Of a DNA stretch of 64,000 nt, positions 25,996 to 33,518 are shown piece after piece. Origin of the DNA: JAOBAU01 sp034667465 (GTDB lineage Bacteria > Acidobacteriota > Thermoanaerobaculia > Gp7-AA8); contig JAXDJV010000002.1 of assembly GCA_034667465.1 (NCBI GenBank), positions 434,001 through 498,000 of the forward strand. Direction: 5' to 3'. Numbering within the stretch: position 1 is the stretch's first letter; each line of letters begins with the position of its first letter. The translations under genes and the position numbers were made by a program. The notes under the pieces were generated by a model. The model saw only the letters and a list, made by a program, of their open reading frames with translations, searched no databases and was not told the DNA's origin.

Positions 25996-26784
25996 CTAGA
26001 AGCCCTGAACCTTCGCGGACTTGTTGTACATCAGGCGCGTGGCGATGATGCCGACGAAGATGATCACGGCCAGCACGACGTCGCGCGTGAGCGGTTCCAT
26101 GCCGTACACCGTCGGGTAGTGATTGCTGATCATCGTGAAGACGAGCGGCACCGACATGTACGTGTTGTGCCGCGACCGCAGACCGGCGATCTTCACCTCG
26201 GGCGAATCGGGGGCGAGCGGTGTGCCCGCCTTCAGCGCGCTGATGATCTTCTTCTGATTGGGCCAGATCACCATCCAGACGTTCAGCGCCATGATCGTCC
26301 CGAACATCACGCCGGCGTGCGTGTAAAGCGCACGACCGCTGAAGTGACCGACCTTCTCGAAGAAGAGGTAGACCAGGAGAAACAGCACGAGACAGATCAA
26401 TGCTGCGGTCTCTTTGTTCGCCATCGACTTCATGATCGCGTTGTAGAGCACGAATCCGACGGCGAGCGTGATGAGTACGATCGCAAGCCACAGCCACGGA
26501 TTCCCGACGGTCGGATCTTCGAAAACGACACGGCCGTGGTAGTAGATGAGTCCCGCCATCAGAATGCCGGTGATCCACGTCCACGCCGCGCCCCAGCGGA
26601 ACCAGTACAGCGCGCGCGGCATCAACTCCGGGTTGACGAGCTTCTTCGTCGGACCGTCGAGCTTCGCCTGCAACGGTCCGTTGACCCAGTTGAAAAAGTA
26701 AAGGTGACCGATCCACGCAATGCCGGCCACAACGTGTGCCCAGCGGAGAATCAACTGCAACCAGTTATTGAAGTTCTGGTCCAT
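25996..26784 (-). CDS. Urate hydroxylase PuuD-like membrane protein
   Basis: 262-aa integral membrane protein with about seven helices. RWAHVVAGIAWIGHLYFFNWVNGPLQ is split by conserved histidines, and GHFSGRALYTHAGVMFGTIM and WPNQKKII match the membrane domain of PuuD-like proteins (heme-type histidines). The C-terminal cytochrome c domain of true PuuD is absent. The ATG at 26784 has GAGGAGGGAG upstream. A redox role with quinone or cytochrome is plausible; urate oxidation is not supported by neighbours. Confidence 0.78.
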   Translation of the reverse strand: MDQNFNNWLQLILRWAHVVAGIAWIGHLYFFNWVNGPLQAKLDGPTKKLVNPELMPRALYWFRWGAAWTWITGILMAGLIYYHGRVVFEDPTVGNPWLWLAIVLITLAVGFVLYNAIMKSMANKETAALICLVLFLLVYLFFEKVGHFSGRALYTHAGVMFGTIMALNVWMVIWPNQKKIISALKAGTPLAPDSPEVKIAGLRSRHNTYMSVPLVFTMISNHYPTVYGMEPLTRDVVLAVIIFVGIIATRLMYNKSAKVQGF

Positions 26785-26834
26785 GAGCTCCCTCCTCATT
26801 CCTGTCTGTTTGGGGTAGCCTGCGGCGCGATTAT

Positions 26835-27542
26835 ATGCCTGACGAATTTCATGAACGCGTCGCCATCGTGACCGGTGCTTCGAGCGGCATCGGACGCGCC
26901 ACCGCCGAGCTGCTCGCCGCGCGCGGCGCGCGAGTCGTCGTCTTCTCGCGCAACGCCGCCGCACTCGCGGAGCTGGTGCACGGGCATGAAGCGAGCATGC
27001 TCGCCGTCGCAGGCGACGTCGCCGACGCCGACGCGATCGAACGGCTCTTTGCCGGAACGGAATCGCGCTTCGGAGTGTGCGAGCTGCTCGTCAACAACGC
27101 CGGCATGATCGATCCGAAACCGCTTCTCGACGTCACTCCCGATGAATGGGACCGGATGTTCGCCGTGAACGTGCGCGGGACGTATCTCGCGTCGCGCCGC
27201 GCGCTGCCGGCGATGATCGCGAAAGGACGCGGTGCAATCGTGAACGTCGCGTCGATCTCCGGTGTCGCCGGTCCCGAGAAGTTTCCCGGCTTCGTGTCGT
27301 ACTGCGCGAGCAAAGCGGCGGTCATCCAGCTCACCGAAGCGCTGGCCGTTGAGGTGAAGCCGCACGGCGTGCGCGTGAACTGCATCAGTCCCGGTTCGGT
27401 CGACACGAAGATGTGGGCGGACGCGAGCGGCGGCGCGCCTGCGTCGATGACGGCTCACGAAATCGCGGAGTCGATTCTTTTCCTGGCGTCGAATGGTTCG
27501 CGGCCGATGAACGGGCAGAATTTGAATGTATTCAGCGCCTGA
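26835..27542 (+). CDS. Short-chain dehydrogenase/reductase
   Basis: 235-aa classical SDR. NAD(P)-binding TGASSGIG near residue 15, NNAG, the catalytic serine in VASISG and YCASK with the Tyr/Lys pair. The family resembles 3-oxoacyl-ACP reductase-type and sugar dehydrogenases, but the substrate is not evident. It is divergent from the PuuD-like gene and its 3' end overlaps alr by 17 bases. Confidence 0.9.
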   Translation: MPDEFHERVAIVTGASSGIGRATAELLAARGARVVVFSRNAAALAELVHGHEASMLAVAGDVADADAIERLFAGTESRFGVCELLVNNAGMIDPKPLLDVTPDEWDRMFAVNVRGTYLASRRALPAMIAKGRGAIVNVASISGVAGPEKFPGFVSYCASKAAVIQLTEALAVEVKPHGVRVNCISPGSVDTKMWADASGGAPASMTAHEIAESILFLASNGSRPMNGQNLNVFSA

Positions 27543-28641
27543 ATTTCGTCCGACGCTGGCGTCCATCGATCGCAGCGCGTTCGCGCGCAACATCGATTCA
27601 ATCGCCGCATCGCTGCCGAACGGCTCCCGTCTCGTCGCCGTGCTGAAAGCCGACGCGTACGGCCATGGCGCGATCGAGCTTGCGCGCGTCTGCTCGCCGG
27701 ACCGTGTGGCGATGATTGCCACCGCGCTGCTCGAAGAATCGCTCGAGCTGCGCGACGCCGGCATCACGCTTCCGCTCTTCGTCCTCGGGCCGCTCACCGC
27801 ACCGCAGATCGTCGTCGCGCTCGAACACGACATCACCATCGGCGTTCCCGGCCCAGAAGAGTTCGAAGCGGCGTGCGAAGTGGCGCGCGATCGCGAGCTC
27901 GCCGTTCATCTCAAACTCGACAGCGGCATGGGACGGATGGGGGTGACGCCGGACGAGCTTCCGAGCGTTATCGAAAAGATTCACGCAACGCCGCGCCTCC
28001 GCATCGACGGCATCTACACACACTTCGCGAACGCGGACGTCGACGGCGATCCGTTCACCGAAATACAGCTGACGAACTTCAATCGAATGCTCGCCACGCT
28101 GCGCGACGCCGGTATCGACGCGCCGCTCCATCACTCCGCGAACAGCGGCGCGACGCTGCGCGGCATCATCACGCCCGGCGACTGGGTTCGCTGCGGCATC
28201 GCGCTCTACGGACCGGAGCCGATCGATCGCCGCGGGATTCATCTCGAGCCGGTGCTTCGCTGGCGAACGGAGATCGCGCGACTGAAAGAGCTGCCGACCG
28301 GTCACGCAATCGGATACGGCACGACGTTCCACACCAGGCGCGCGAGCCGCATCGCGACTGTGCCGGTCGGCTATGCCGACGGATATCCGCGCGCGCTTTC
28401 GAATAAAGGAGAAGTTCTCGTGCGCGGTCAGCGCGCGCCGATCGTCGGCCGCGTTTCGATGGATCTCATCACGATCGACGTCACCGACATCGCCGATGCC
28501 GCGCTCGGCGACGAGGTCGTGCTCATCGGCCGCCAGGGTGAAGACCTCATCACAGCTGAAGAGCTGGCGGCGAAGGCCGATACAATCTCGTACGAAATGT
28601 TCTGCCGCATCACGAAGCGCGTTCCGCGCATTTATCAATGA
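27526..28641 (+). CDS. alr: Alanine racemase
   Basis: PLP-dependent racemase supplying D-alanine for peptidoglycan, 371 aa. The PLP lysine is K41 in VLKADAYGHG; HLKLDSGMGRMG, the YTHFANAD stretch, HSANSGATL and the C-terminal IGYGTTF (catalytic tyrosine) and GRVSMDLITIDVTD complete the set. The start overlaps the SDR gene and the stop overlaps mlaE by four bases. Confidence 0.96.
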   Translation: MYSAPEFRPTLASIDRSAFARNIDSIAASLPNGSRLVAVLKADAYGHGAIELARVCSPDRVAMIATALLEESLELRDAGITLPLFVLGPLTAPQIVVALEHDITIGVPGPEEFEAACEVARDRELAVHLKLDSGMGRMGVTPDELPSVIEKIHATPRLRIDGIYTHFANADVDGDPFTEIQLTNFNRMLATLRDAGIDAPLHHSANSGATLRGIITPGDWVRCGIALYGPEPIDRRGIHLEPVLRWRTEIARLKELPTGHAIGYGTTFHTRRASRIATVPVGYADGYPRALSNKGEVLVRGQRAPIVGRVSMDLITIDVTDIADAALGDEVVLIGRQGEDLITAEELAAKADTISYEMFCRITKRVPRIYQ

Positions 28642-29408
28642 CCGCCGTTTTCGAAAGCATCGGCCTTTTCTTCGTCGGCGTCTTCGAGGCGACGGGACTC
28701 TGGTTTCGCATGTTGTGGCGGACCATCCGCTGGACCTTTCGCCCACCGTTCGAGATCGGCGAGTGGATGCGGCAGATGGTCCGGCTCGGCTTCGATTCCA
28801 TTCCGGTCGTCATCCTGACGACGATGTTCACCGGGATGGTGCTGGCGCTGCAGACCTTCAACGGGTTCGCGCGCGTGCACGCCGAGAACTTCGTCGGGAG
28901 CGTCGTCTCGCTGGCAATGCTTCGCGAACTGTCGCCGGTGCTGGTCGCGCTGATGGTGACGGGCCGCGTCGGCTCGTCGATGGCGGCCGAGATCGGCACG
29001 ATGCGCGTCACCGAACAGATCGACGCGCTCAAAGCGCTGGCGACCGATCCCGTGCAGTACCTCTTCGTTCCGCGCGTCATCGCCGGCATCATCATGCTGC
29101 CCTTCCTCACGATCCTCGGCGATGCGCTCGGCATCTACGGCGGTTACATCGTCGCCGTGCGACTGATGGGTGCGAATCCGGTCATCTACTCCAGCGCGAC
29201 CTACAACTTCCTCGACATGAACGACATCTGGAGCGGCGTGATCAAGTCAGCCGTCTTCGGCCTGATCCTGACGCTCACCGGCTGCGTGCGCGGTTACTAC
29301 ACGTACGGCGGCGCGGAAGGAGTCGGACGCTCCACGACGAACGCCGTCGTGAGCGCCTCGCTGATCATTCTGCTGGCTGACTTCTTCCTGACGAAGGTGC
29401 TGTTCTAG
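28638..29408 (+). CDS. mlaE: MlaE-type ABC transporter permease
   Basis: Inner-membrane permease of the MCE/Mla lipid transport class, 256 aa, five or six helices. MVLALQTFNGFARV, ELSPVLVALMVTGRVGSSMAAEIGTM (given here in parts) and EQIDALKALATDPVQYL are the conserved MlaE block. It moves phospholipids between inner and outer membranes together with an MlaF ATPase and an MCE-domain protein; no MCE (MlaD) gene lies nearby. Confidence 0.93.
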   Translation: MTAVFESIGLFFVGVFEATGLWFRMLWRTIRWTFRPPFEIGEWMRQMVRLGFDSIPVVILTTMFTGMVLALQTFNGFARVHAENFVGSVVSLAMLRELSPVLVALMVTGRVGSSMAAEIGTMRVTEQIDALKALATDPVQYLFVPRVIAGIIMLPFLTILGDALGIYGGYIVAVRLMGANPVIYSSATYNFLDMNDIWSGVIKSAVFGLILTLTGCVRGYYTYGGAEGVGRSTTNAVVSASLIILLADFFLTKVLF

Positions 29409-29492
29409 GTATGAGTGATGAGGCACGAGGCATGAGTGAAGTCGGCGGACGCGAAGCGACTCATCCCTCATCCCCCATGCCTCATGCCTCCA
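29409..29492. repeat. Paired heptanucleotide arms at the mlaE-mlaF junction
   Basis: Left arm 29409-29445 is about four 7-base units (ATGAGTG, ATGAGGC, ACGAGGC, ATGAGTG); right arm 29458-29492 is four facing units (GACTCAT, CCCTCAT, CCCCCAT, GCCTCAT). The arms can pair imperfectly. The left arm begins right after the mlaE stop and carries the possible mlaF start at 29411. Confidence 0.75.
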
Positions 29493-30247
29493 ACCCGATG
29501 ATCTCCCTGCAGCACGTCTACAAATCGTTCGGTGACAAACGCGTCCTCGACGACATGTCGCTCGACATCGACGAAGGGGAATCGGTCGTCATCGTCGGCG
29601 GCTCCGGCACCGGCAAGAGCGTCACGCTGAAACACATCATCGGATTGCTGCAGCCGGACAAAGGCCGCGTCGTCATCGATGGGAAAGACATCACGGCGAT
29701 GCCGCCGTACGAGCTCAATCAATTCCGCCGCCGTTTCGGAATGGCGTTTCAGGAAGGCGCGCTCTTCGATTCAATGTCGGTGTTCGAGAACATCGCCTTC
29801 CCGCTGCGGCGTCACACGGAGATGTCGCAGAAGGAGATTCAGGATCGTGTCGAGGAGTGTCTCGACCTCGTGCATCTCGAGCGCGGCGCCGGCTCGAAGC
29901 GGCCGTCGGAGTTGTCGGGCGGCATGCGCCGACGCGTCGGTTTCGCGCGCGCCATCTCGCTCAAGCCGGCCATTCTTCTGTTCGACGAGCCGACGACGGG
30001 ACTCGATCCGGTCATCAGCGACGTCATCGCGGAACTGATTCGCGAGATGGACGAGACGCTGAACACGACCACGGTGACGATCACGCACGACATGAAAGTG
30101 GCGTTCAAGATCGCCGACCGCGTGGCGATGCTGTTCAAAGGCCGGATCATCGAACAGGGAACTCCGGCCGTCTTTCAGCAGTCGCCGAGCCCGATCGTCC
30201 AGCAGTTCATCGAAGGACGCGCAGACGGACCGCTGACGGAAGGATGA
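29411..30247 (+). CDS. mlaF: MlaF-type ABC transporter ATPase
   Basis: ATP-binding subunit for MlaE: Walker A GGSGTGKS, Q-loop MAFQEGALFDSM, signature LSGGMRRRV, Walker B LLFDEPTTGLDP and switch ITHDMK. As called, 278 aa. The first 29 residues are encoded by the heptamer inverted repeat and look unrelated to the fold; homology begins at MISLQHVYKSFG, so the real start may be the ATG at 29498 (249 aa), though neither start has a good ribosome-binding site. The stop codon lies in the next heptamer arm. Confidence 0.93.
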   Translation: MSDEARGMSEVGGREATHPSSPMPHASNPMISLQHVYKSFGDKRVLDDMSLDIDEGESVVIVGGSGTGKSVTLKHIIGLLQPDKGRVVIDGKDITAMPPYELNQFRRRFGMAFQEGALFDSMSVFENIAFPLRRHTEMSQKEIQDRVEECLDLVHLERGAGSKRPSELSGGMRRRVGFARAISLKPAILLFDEPTTGLDPVISDVIAELIREMDETLNTTTVTITHDMKVAFKIADRVAMLFKGRIIEQGTPAVFQQSPSPIVQQFIEGRADGPLTEG

Positions 30248-30329
30248 ATGCTGAAGGATGAAGGATGAATAGAGGCAGAAGCCTGGCAAAAGCCCATTCA
30301 TCCTTCATAATTCATAATTCATCCTTTCC
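30238..30329. repeat. Paired heptanucleotide arms after mlaF
   Basis: Left arm 30238-30270 holds GGATGAA, TGCTGAA, GGATGAA, GGATGAA; right arm 30296-30329 holds TTCATCC, TTCATAA, TTCATAA, TTCATCC. About 80 percent of positions can pair, with a 25-base loop. The mlaF stop codon lies inside the left arm. Confidence 0.82.
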
Positions 30330-30343
30330 ACAAAACACGAAGA

Positions 30344-30363
30344 GCGCGCCAACTGCGGCGCGC
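30344..30363 (-). terminator. Hairpin terminator after the Thr-rich lipoprotein gene
   Basis: Perfect stem GCGCGCC/GGCGCGC with a 6-base loop, followed on the minus strand by TCTTCGTGTTTTG. It lies about 30 bases after the stop of the lipoprotein gene. Confidence 0.7.
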
Positions 30364-30393
30364 CCCGTGAATCACTGCTCGCATTAACCGCGA

Positions 30394-30903
30394 TCAGTCT
30401 TTGCGCATCCGGCGATGCGTCGTCGTGGTGGTCGTAGTCGTCGTTGCGGTCGTGTCGTCCGTCGACGACGAAGCCATCGGCGTGATGGTCGTGTCGGTCG
30501 TCGTGTCGACTGTTGCAACCGGCGTCGGCGTCGTGACCTCAACCGGCGTTGGCGTGGTCACCGTCGTGTCGGTCGTGTAGTTCACGGTGGAGCTGCCGGT
30601 AATCGGAGTCGGGACGGTGCTGACGTTCGTGTTCGTACCGATTGACGAACCGTTGCCGGAGCCGCCGGCGGAGCTGGAGGTGTAAACGTTTCCGGTGCTG
30701 TCGACCTTGGCCGGGCCGGCGATGACATTCGGGGTCGTGTTGGTGTTGGAGGTGGCGTTTTCCGGAGACGTGGCGACGTGGCCGTAGTCGTTCGTTCCGG
30801 CGACAGTGGTGCTGCTCGTATGCGAGCAAGCCGTCAATGCAACGGCGAGAACGGCCGTCGACGCGCCGGCCGCGATCTTCCTGAGAATCGATTCTGCTTT
30901 CAT
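30394..30903 (-). CDS. Threonine-rich low-complexity lipoprotein
   Basis: 169 aa. A signal ending AVLAVALTAC gives a lipobox cysteine at about residue 25. The mature part is disordered: Ser/Gly/Asn-rich, then valine-threonine-proline runs and a stretch of nine threonines, ending in basic HRRMRKD. The ATG at 30903 follows AAAGGGAG. No homologous domain is recognised; a surface or periplasmic tether is a guess. It is divergent from xseA. Confidence 0.75.
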   Translation of the reverse strand: MKAESILRKIAAGASTAVLAVALTACSHTSSTTVAGTNDYGHVATSPENATSNTNTTPNVIAGPAKVDSTGNVYTSSSAGGSGNGSSIGTNTNVSTVPTPITGSSTVNYTTDTTVTTPTPVEVTTPTPVATVDTTTDTTITPMASSSTDDTTATTTTTTTTTHRRMRKD

Positions 30904-30984
30904 GTTTGCTCCCTTTCGTTGTGCCTTGCGGCAATTTTCATAGAGCAATGTGCTTGCCTGGAGTTATTGGTAGACTCCGCCAGG

Positions 30985-32301
30985 ATGACGAATGCGCCGC
31001 GCATCTTCACTGTCAGCGAGCTGATCCGGCAGGTAAACCTCGACCTTTTTCGCTACAACGACGTCTCCGTCGAAGGTGAAGTAACCAACTACACCCGCTC
31101 CGCGGCCGGCCACTCGTACTTCTCGATCAAAGACACGCGTTCGCAGATGAAAGTCGTCCTCTTCGCGACGAACGCGCGCTTCATCCGCTTCAAAATCGAG
31201 AACGGACTGCAGCTCATCGTCCGCGGCCGGCTCGCCATCTACGAACAGAACGGCACGTTCCAGCTCAACGCCGTCGCCATCGAACCGGCCGGACTCGGCG
31301 CGCTGCAGCTCGCATTCGAGCAACTCAAAAAGAAGCTCGCGGAAGAAGGGCTCTTCGACGCCGCGCGAAAGAAACGCCTGCCAATGTTTCCGCAGCGAAT
31401 CGCCGTCATCACCAGCCCGGCCGGCGCTGCCATTCGCGACATCCTTCACGTCCTCGGGCGCCGTTTCGCCGGTCTCTCGCTGCAGATTTATCCGGTGCGC
31501 GTCCAGGGACCGACCGCCGCGCGCGAGATCGCCACCGCGATCAAGCATCTGTCGCGCTGGGAACTGCACGACGTCATCCTCATCTGTCGCGGCGGAGGCT
31601 CGCTCGAAGATCTCTGGCCCTTCAACGAAGAGATCCTTGCGCGCGCCGTTGCGGCGTCGACGATCCCGACGATCTCCGGCGTCGGCCACGAGACCGACTT
31701 CACGATCTGCGATCTCGTCGCCGATCTTCGCGCGCCGACGCCGTCGGCCGCCGCGGAGATCGTCATTCGCGCCAAGAGCGACGTTTGTACGCACGTTGAC
31801 TATTCGGTGCGCCGCATCCGCCAGGTCGTCGAAGGCCGCGTGCGCAACTACCGTCACGAGCTTCGCCATCTCGCGTCATCCGATCGACTCGGCATCCTGC
31901 CGCGTCGGATCGCCGCGCAGCGCGAACGTCTCCAGCGTCGCCGCATGTCGCTCTATCGGCTGCTCGAAGGTCGCGCGCGTCTGCTTCGTCGTCGCCTCGA
32001 GGCGGCGAACGAACCGCTGGCGCGTTTTCCGCGGCGCGTCGATACGCTCCGTCATCGGCTGCAGGGGGTCGCGGCTACGCTCGAAGCGGTCTCGCCGCTT
32101 TCCGTCCTCTCGCGCGGCTACGCGATCGCCTTTTCGCGGAAGAAAAAACGCCGCACGCCGATCCTCGATTCAGCCGCCGTCGCCGTCGGCGATCCGATCG
32201 AAGTGCAGCTCAAACGGGGACAACTTCTCTGCACCGTCGACGGCAAGTCGATGGGCGTCGAGAGCGTCTGGCCTTCCGTGAACAGGGAGCCTGAGCTATA
32301 A
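30985..32301 (+). CDS. xseA: Exodeoxyribonuclease VII large subunit
   Basis: 438 aa. N-terminal OB-fold domain (FTVSELIRQVNLDL, VSVEGEVTNYTRSAAGHSYFSIKD), a nuclease core with ITSPAGAAIRDIL, CRGGGSLEDLWPFNEE and GVGHETDFTICD, then a long basic coiled-coil that binds the small subunit, and SVLSRGYAIA near the C-terminus. It degrades single-stranded DNA with XseB. The ATG at 30985 is used; upstream sequence in this frame is antisense to the lipoprotein gene. Confidence 0.95.
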   Translation: MTNAPRIFTVSELIRQVNLDLFRYNDVSVEGEVTNYTRSAAGHSYFSIKDTRSQMKVVLFATNARFIRFKIENGLQLIVRGRLAIYEQNGTFQLNAVAIEPAGLGALQLAFEQLKKKLAEEGLFDAARKKRLPMFPQRIAVITSPAGAAIRDILHVLGRRFAGLSLQIYPVRVQGPTAAREIATAIKHLSRWELHDVILICRGGGSLEDLWPFNEEILARAVAASTIPTISGVGHETDFTICDLVADLRAPTPSAAAEIVIRAKSDVCTHVDYSVRRIRQVVEGRVRNYRHELRHLASSDRLGILPRRIAAQRERLQRRRMSLYRLLEGRARLLRRRLEAANEPLARFPRRVDTLRHRLQGVAATLEAVSPLSVLSRGYAIAFSRKKKRRTPILDSAAVAVGDPIEVQLKRGQLLCTVDGKSMGVESVWPSVNREPEL

Positions 32302-32311
32302 CGTTCGGCCG

Positions 32312-32599
32312 ATGGCCGCCCGCACCCGCACCAACGAGTTCGAGAAGTCGTTCCAACAGCTCGAGAAAATCGTCCAGCGACTCGAAGGGGAGGAGCTGCC
32401 GCTCGATGAATCGCTGCAGCTGTTCGAAGAGGGAATCCGCCTCTCGCGCTTCTGCCATCAGCGACTCGAAGAGGTCGAAAAGAAAATCGAGCTGATTCTC
32501 GCCGATGCGAAAGGGCAGCCGCGCGTCGAACCCTTTGACGATGCGCCGGTCGTCGAAGGCGACGATGAAGACGACGACGCAGAGCTCGATTCGGAATGA
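32312..32599 (+). CDS. xseB: Exodeoxyribonuclease VII small subunit
   Basis: 95 aa. The helical hairpin FEKSFQQLEKIVQRLEGEEL plus LPLDESLQLFEEG is the XseB signature; several copies coat the coiled-coil of XseA. The C-terminal 25 residues are strongly acidic (EGDDEDDDAELDSE), which is not usual for the family core. It begins 10 bases after xseA and its stop overlaps ispA. Confidence 0.94.
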   Translation: MAARTRTNEFEKSFQQLEKIVQRLEGEELPLDESLQLFEEGIRLSRFCHQRLEEVEKKIELILADAKGQPRVEPFDDAPVVEGDDEDDDAELDSE

Positions 32600-33504
32600 T
32601 CCCGCTCGCGCAGTACCTCGCGGATAAGCGAGCGCTCGTCGACGCCGCGCTCGACGCGCATCTGCCGCCGGCGACGACGCGTCCCGCCGTCATTCACGAG
32701 GCGATGCGCTACGCGGTGCTCGGCGGCGGCAAACGCATCCGGCCGATCATCGCCATCGCCGCGGCGGAAGCGTGCGGCGCGAATGCGGAGCCGCTGCTGC
32801 AGCACGTCGCGGCGCTCGAGCTGATTCACACCTACTCGCTCGTACACGACGACCTGCCGGCACTCGACAACGACGATCTCCGGCGCGGGCGGAAAACGAC
32901 GCATGTCGTTTTCGGCGAAGCGATGGCGATCCTGACCGGCGACGCGCTGCTCACCGAAGCGTTCGGCTGGCTGGCGAAACCAATCGAAGGCGTCGATCCG
33001 CCGCGGCAGTTACGCGCCATCCGCGAAGTCGTCTTCGGCGTCGACTCGACCGGCATGATCGGCGGCCAGGTCGCCGACATCATTGCGGAACGCTCGCATC
33101 AGAAGTCGCCCGATCGCGGCGCACTCCTCGACGAGCTCGAGTTTATCCACGCGAACAAAACCGGACGACTTCTCACCGCCTCCGTGACCCTCGGCGGTCT
33201 CCTCGCCGGCGCAACCGAAACGCAGCTCCTCGCGCTTCGCGAGTACGGCCGCGCCACCGGGCTCGCGTTCCAGATCGTCGACGATCTGCTCGACATCGAA
33301 GAGACCGCGGAAGCGCTCGGCAAGACGGCCGGCAAGGACATCGCTCAGGGGAAGCTGACGTATCCGGCCCTCGTCGGCATCGAAGCGGCACGAGCCAAAG
33401 CGGCGGAGCTGCTGCAGATCGCCGTCCGCAACGCTGATAAGATGCCCGGTCCCGTGAACTATCTCGCGCAGATCGCACGTTACGTCTGCGAACGCCGCTC
33501 CTGA
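32596..33504 (+). CDS. ispA: Polyprenyl synthetase (farnesyl/geranyl diphosphate synthase)
   Basis: 302-aa trans-prenyltransferase. The first aspartate-rich motif is DDLPALDNDDLRRG, the second DDLLDIEE; GGGKRIRP and GKDIAQGKLTYPA fit the short-chain IspA type. It condenses IPP with allylic diphosphates in the cytosol. Between xseB (overlap of four bases) and dxs, it belongs to the common xseA-xseB-ispA-dxs-tlyA operon. Confidence 0.94.
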   Translation: MIPLAQYLADKRALVDAALDAHLPPATTRPAVIHEAMRYAVLGGGKRIRPIIAIAAAEACGANAEPLLQHVAALELIHTYSLVHDDLPALDNDDLRRGRKTTHVVFGEAMAILTGDALLTEAFGWLAKPIEGVDPPRQLRAIREVVFGVDSTGMIGGQVADIIAERSHQKSPDRGALLDELEFIHANKTGRLLTASVTLGGLLAGATETQLLALREYGRATGLAFQIVDDLLDIEETAEALGKTAGKDIAQGKLTYPALVGIEAARAKAAELLQIAVRNADKMPGPVNYLAQIARYVCERRS

Positions 33505-33518
33505 GGGCGCCCGAAGCC

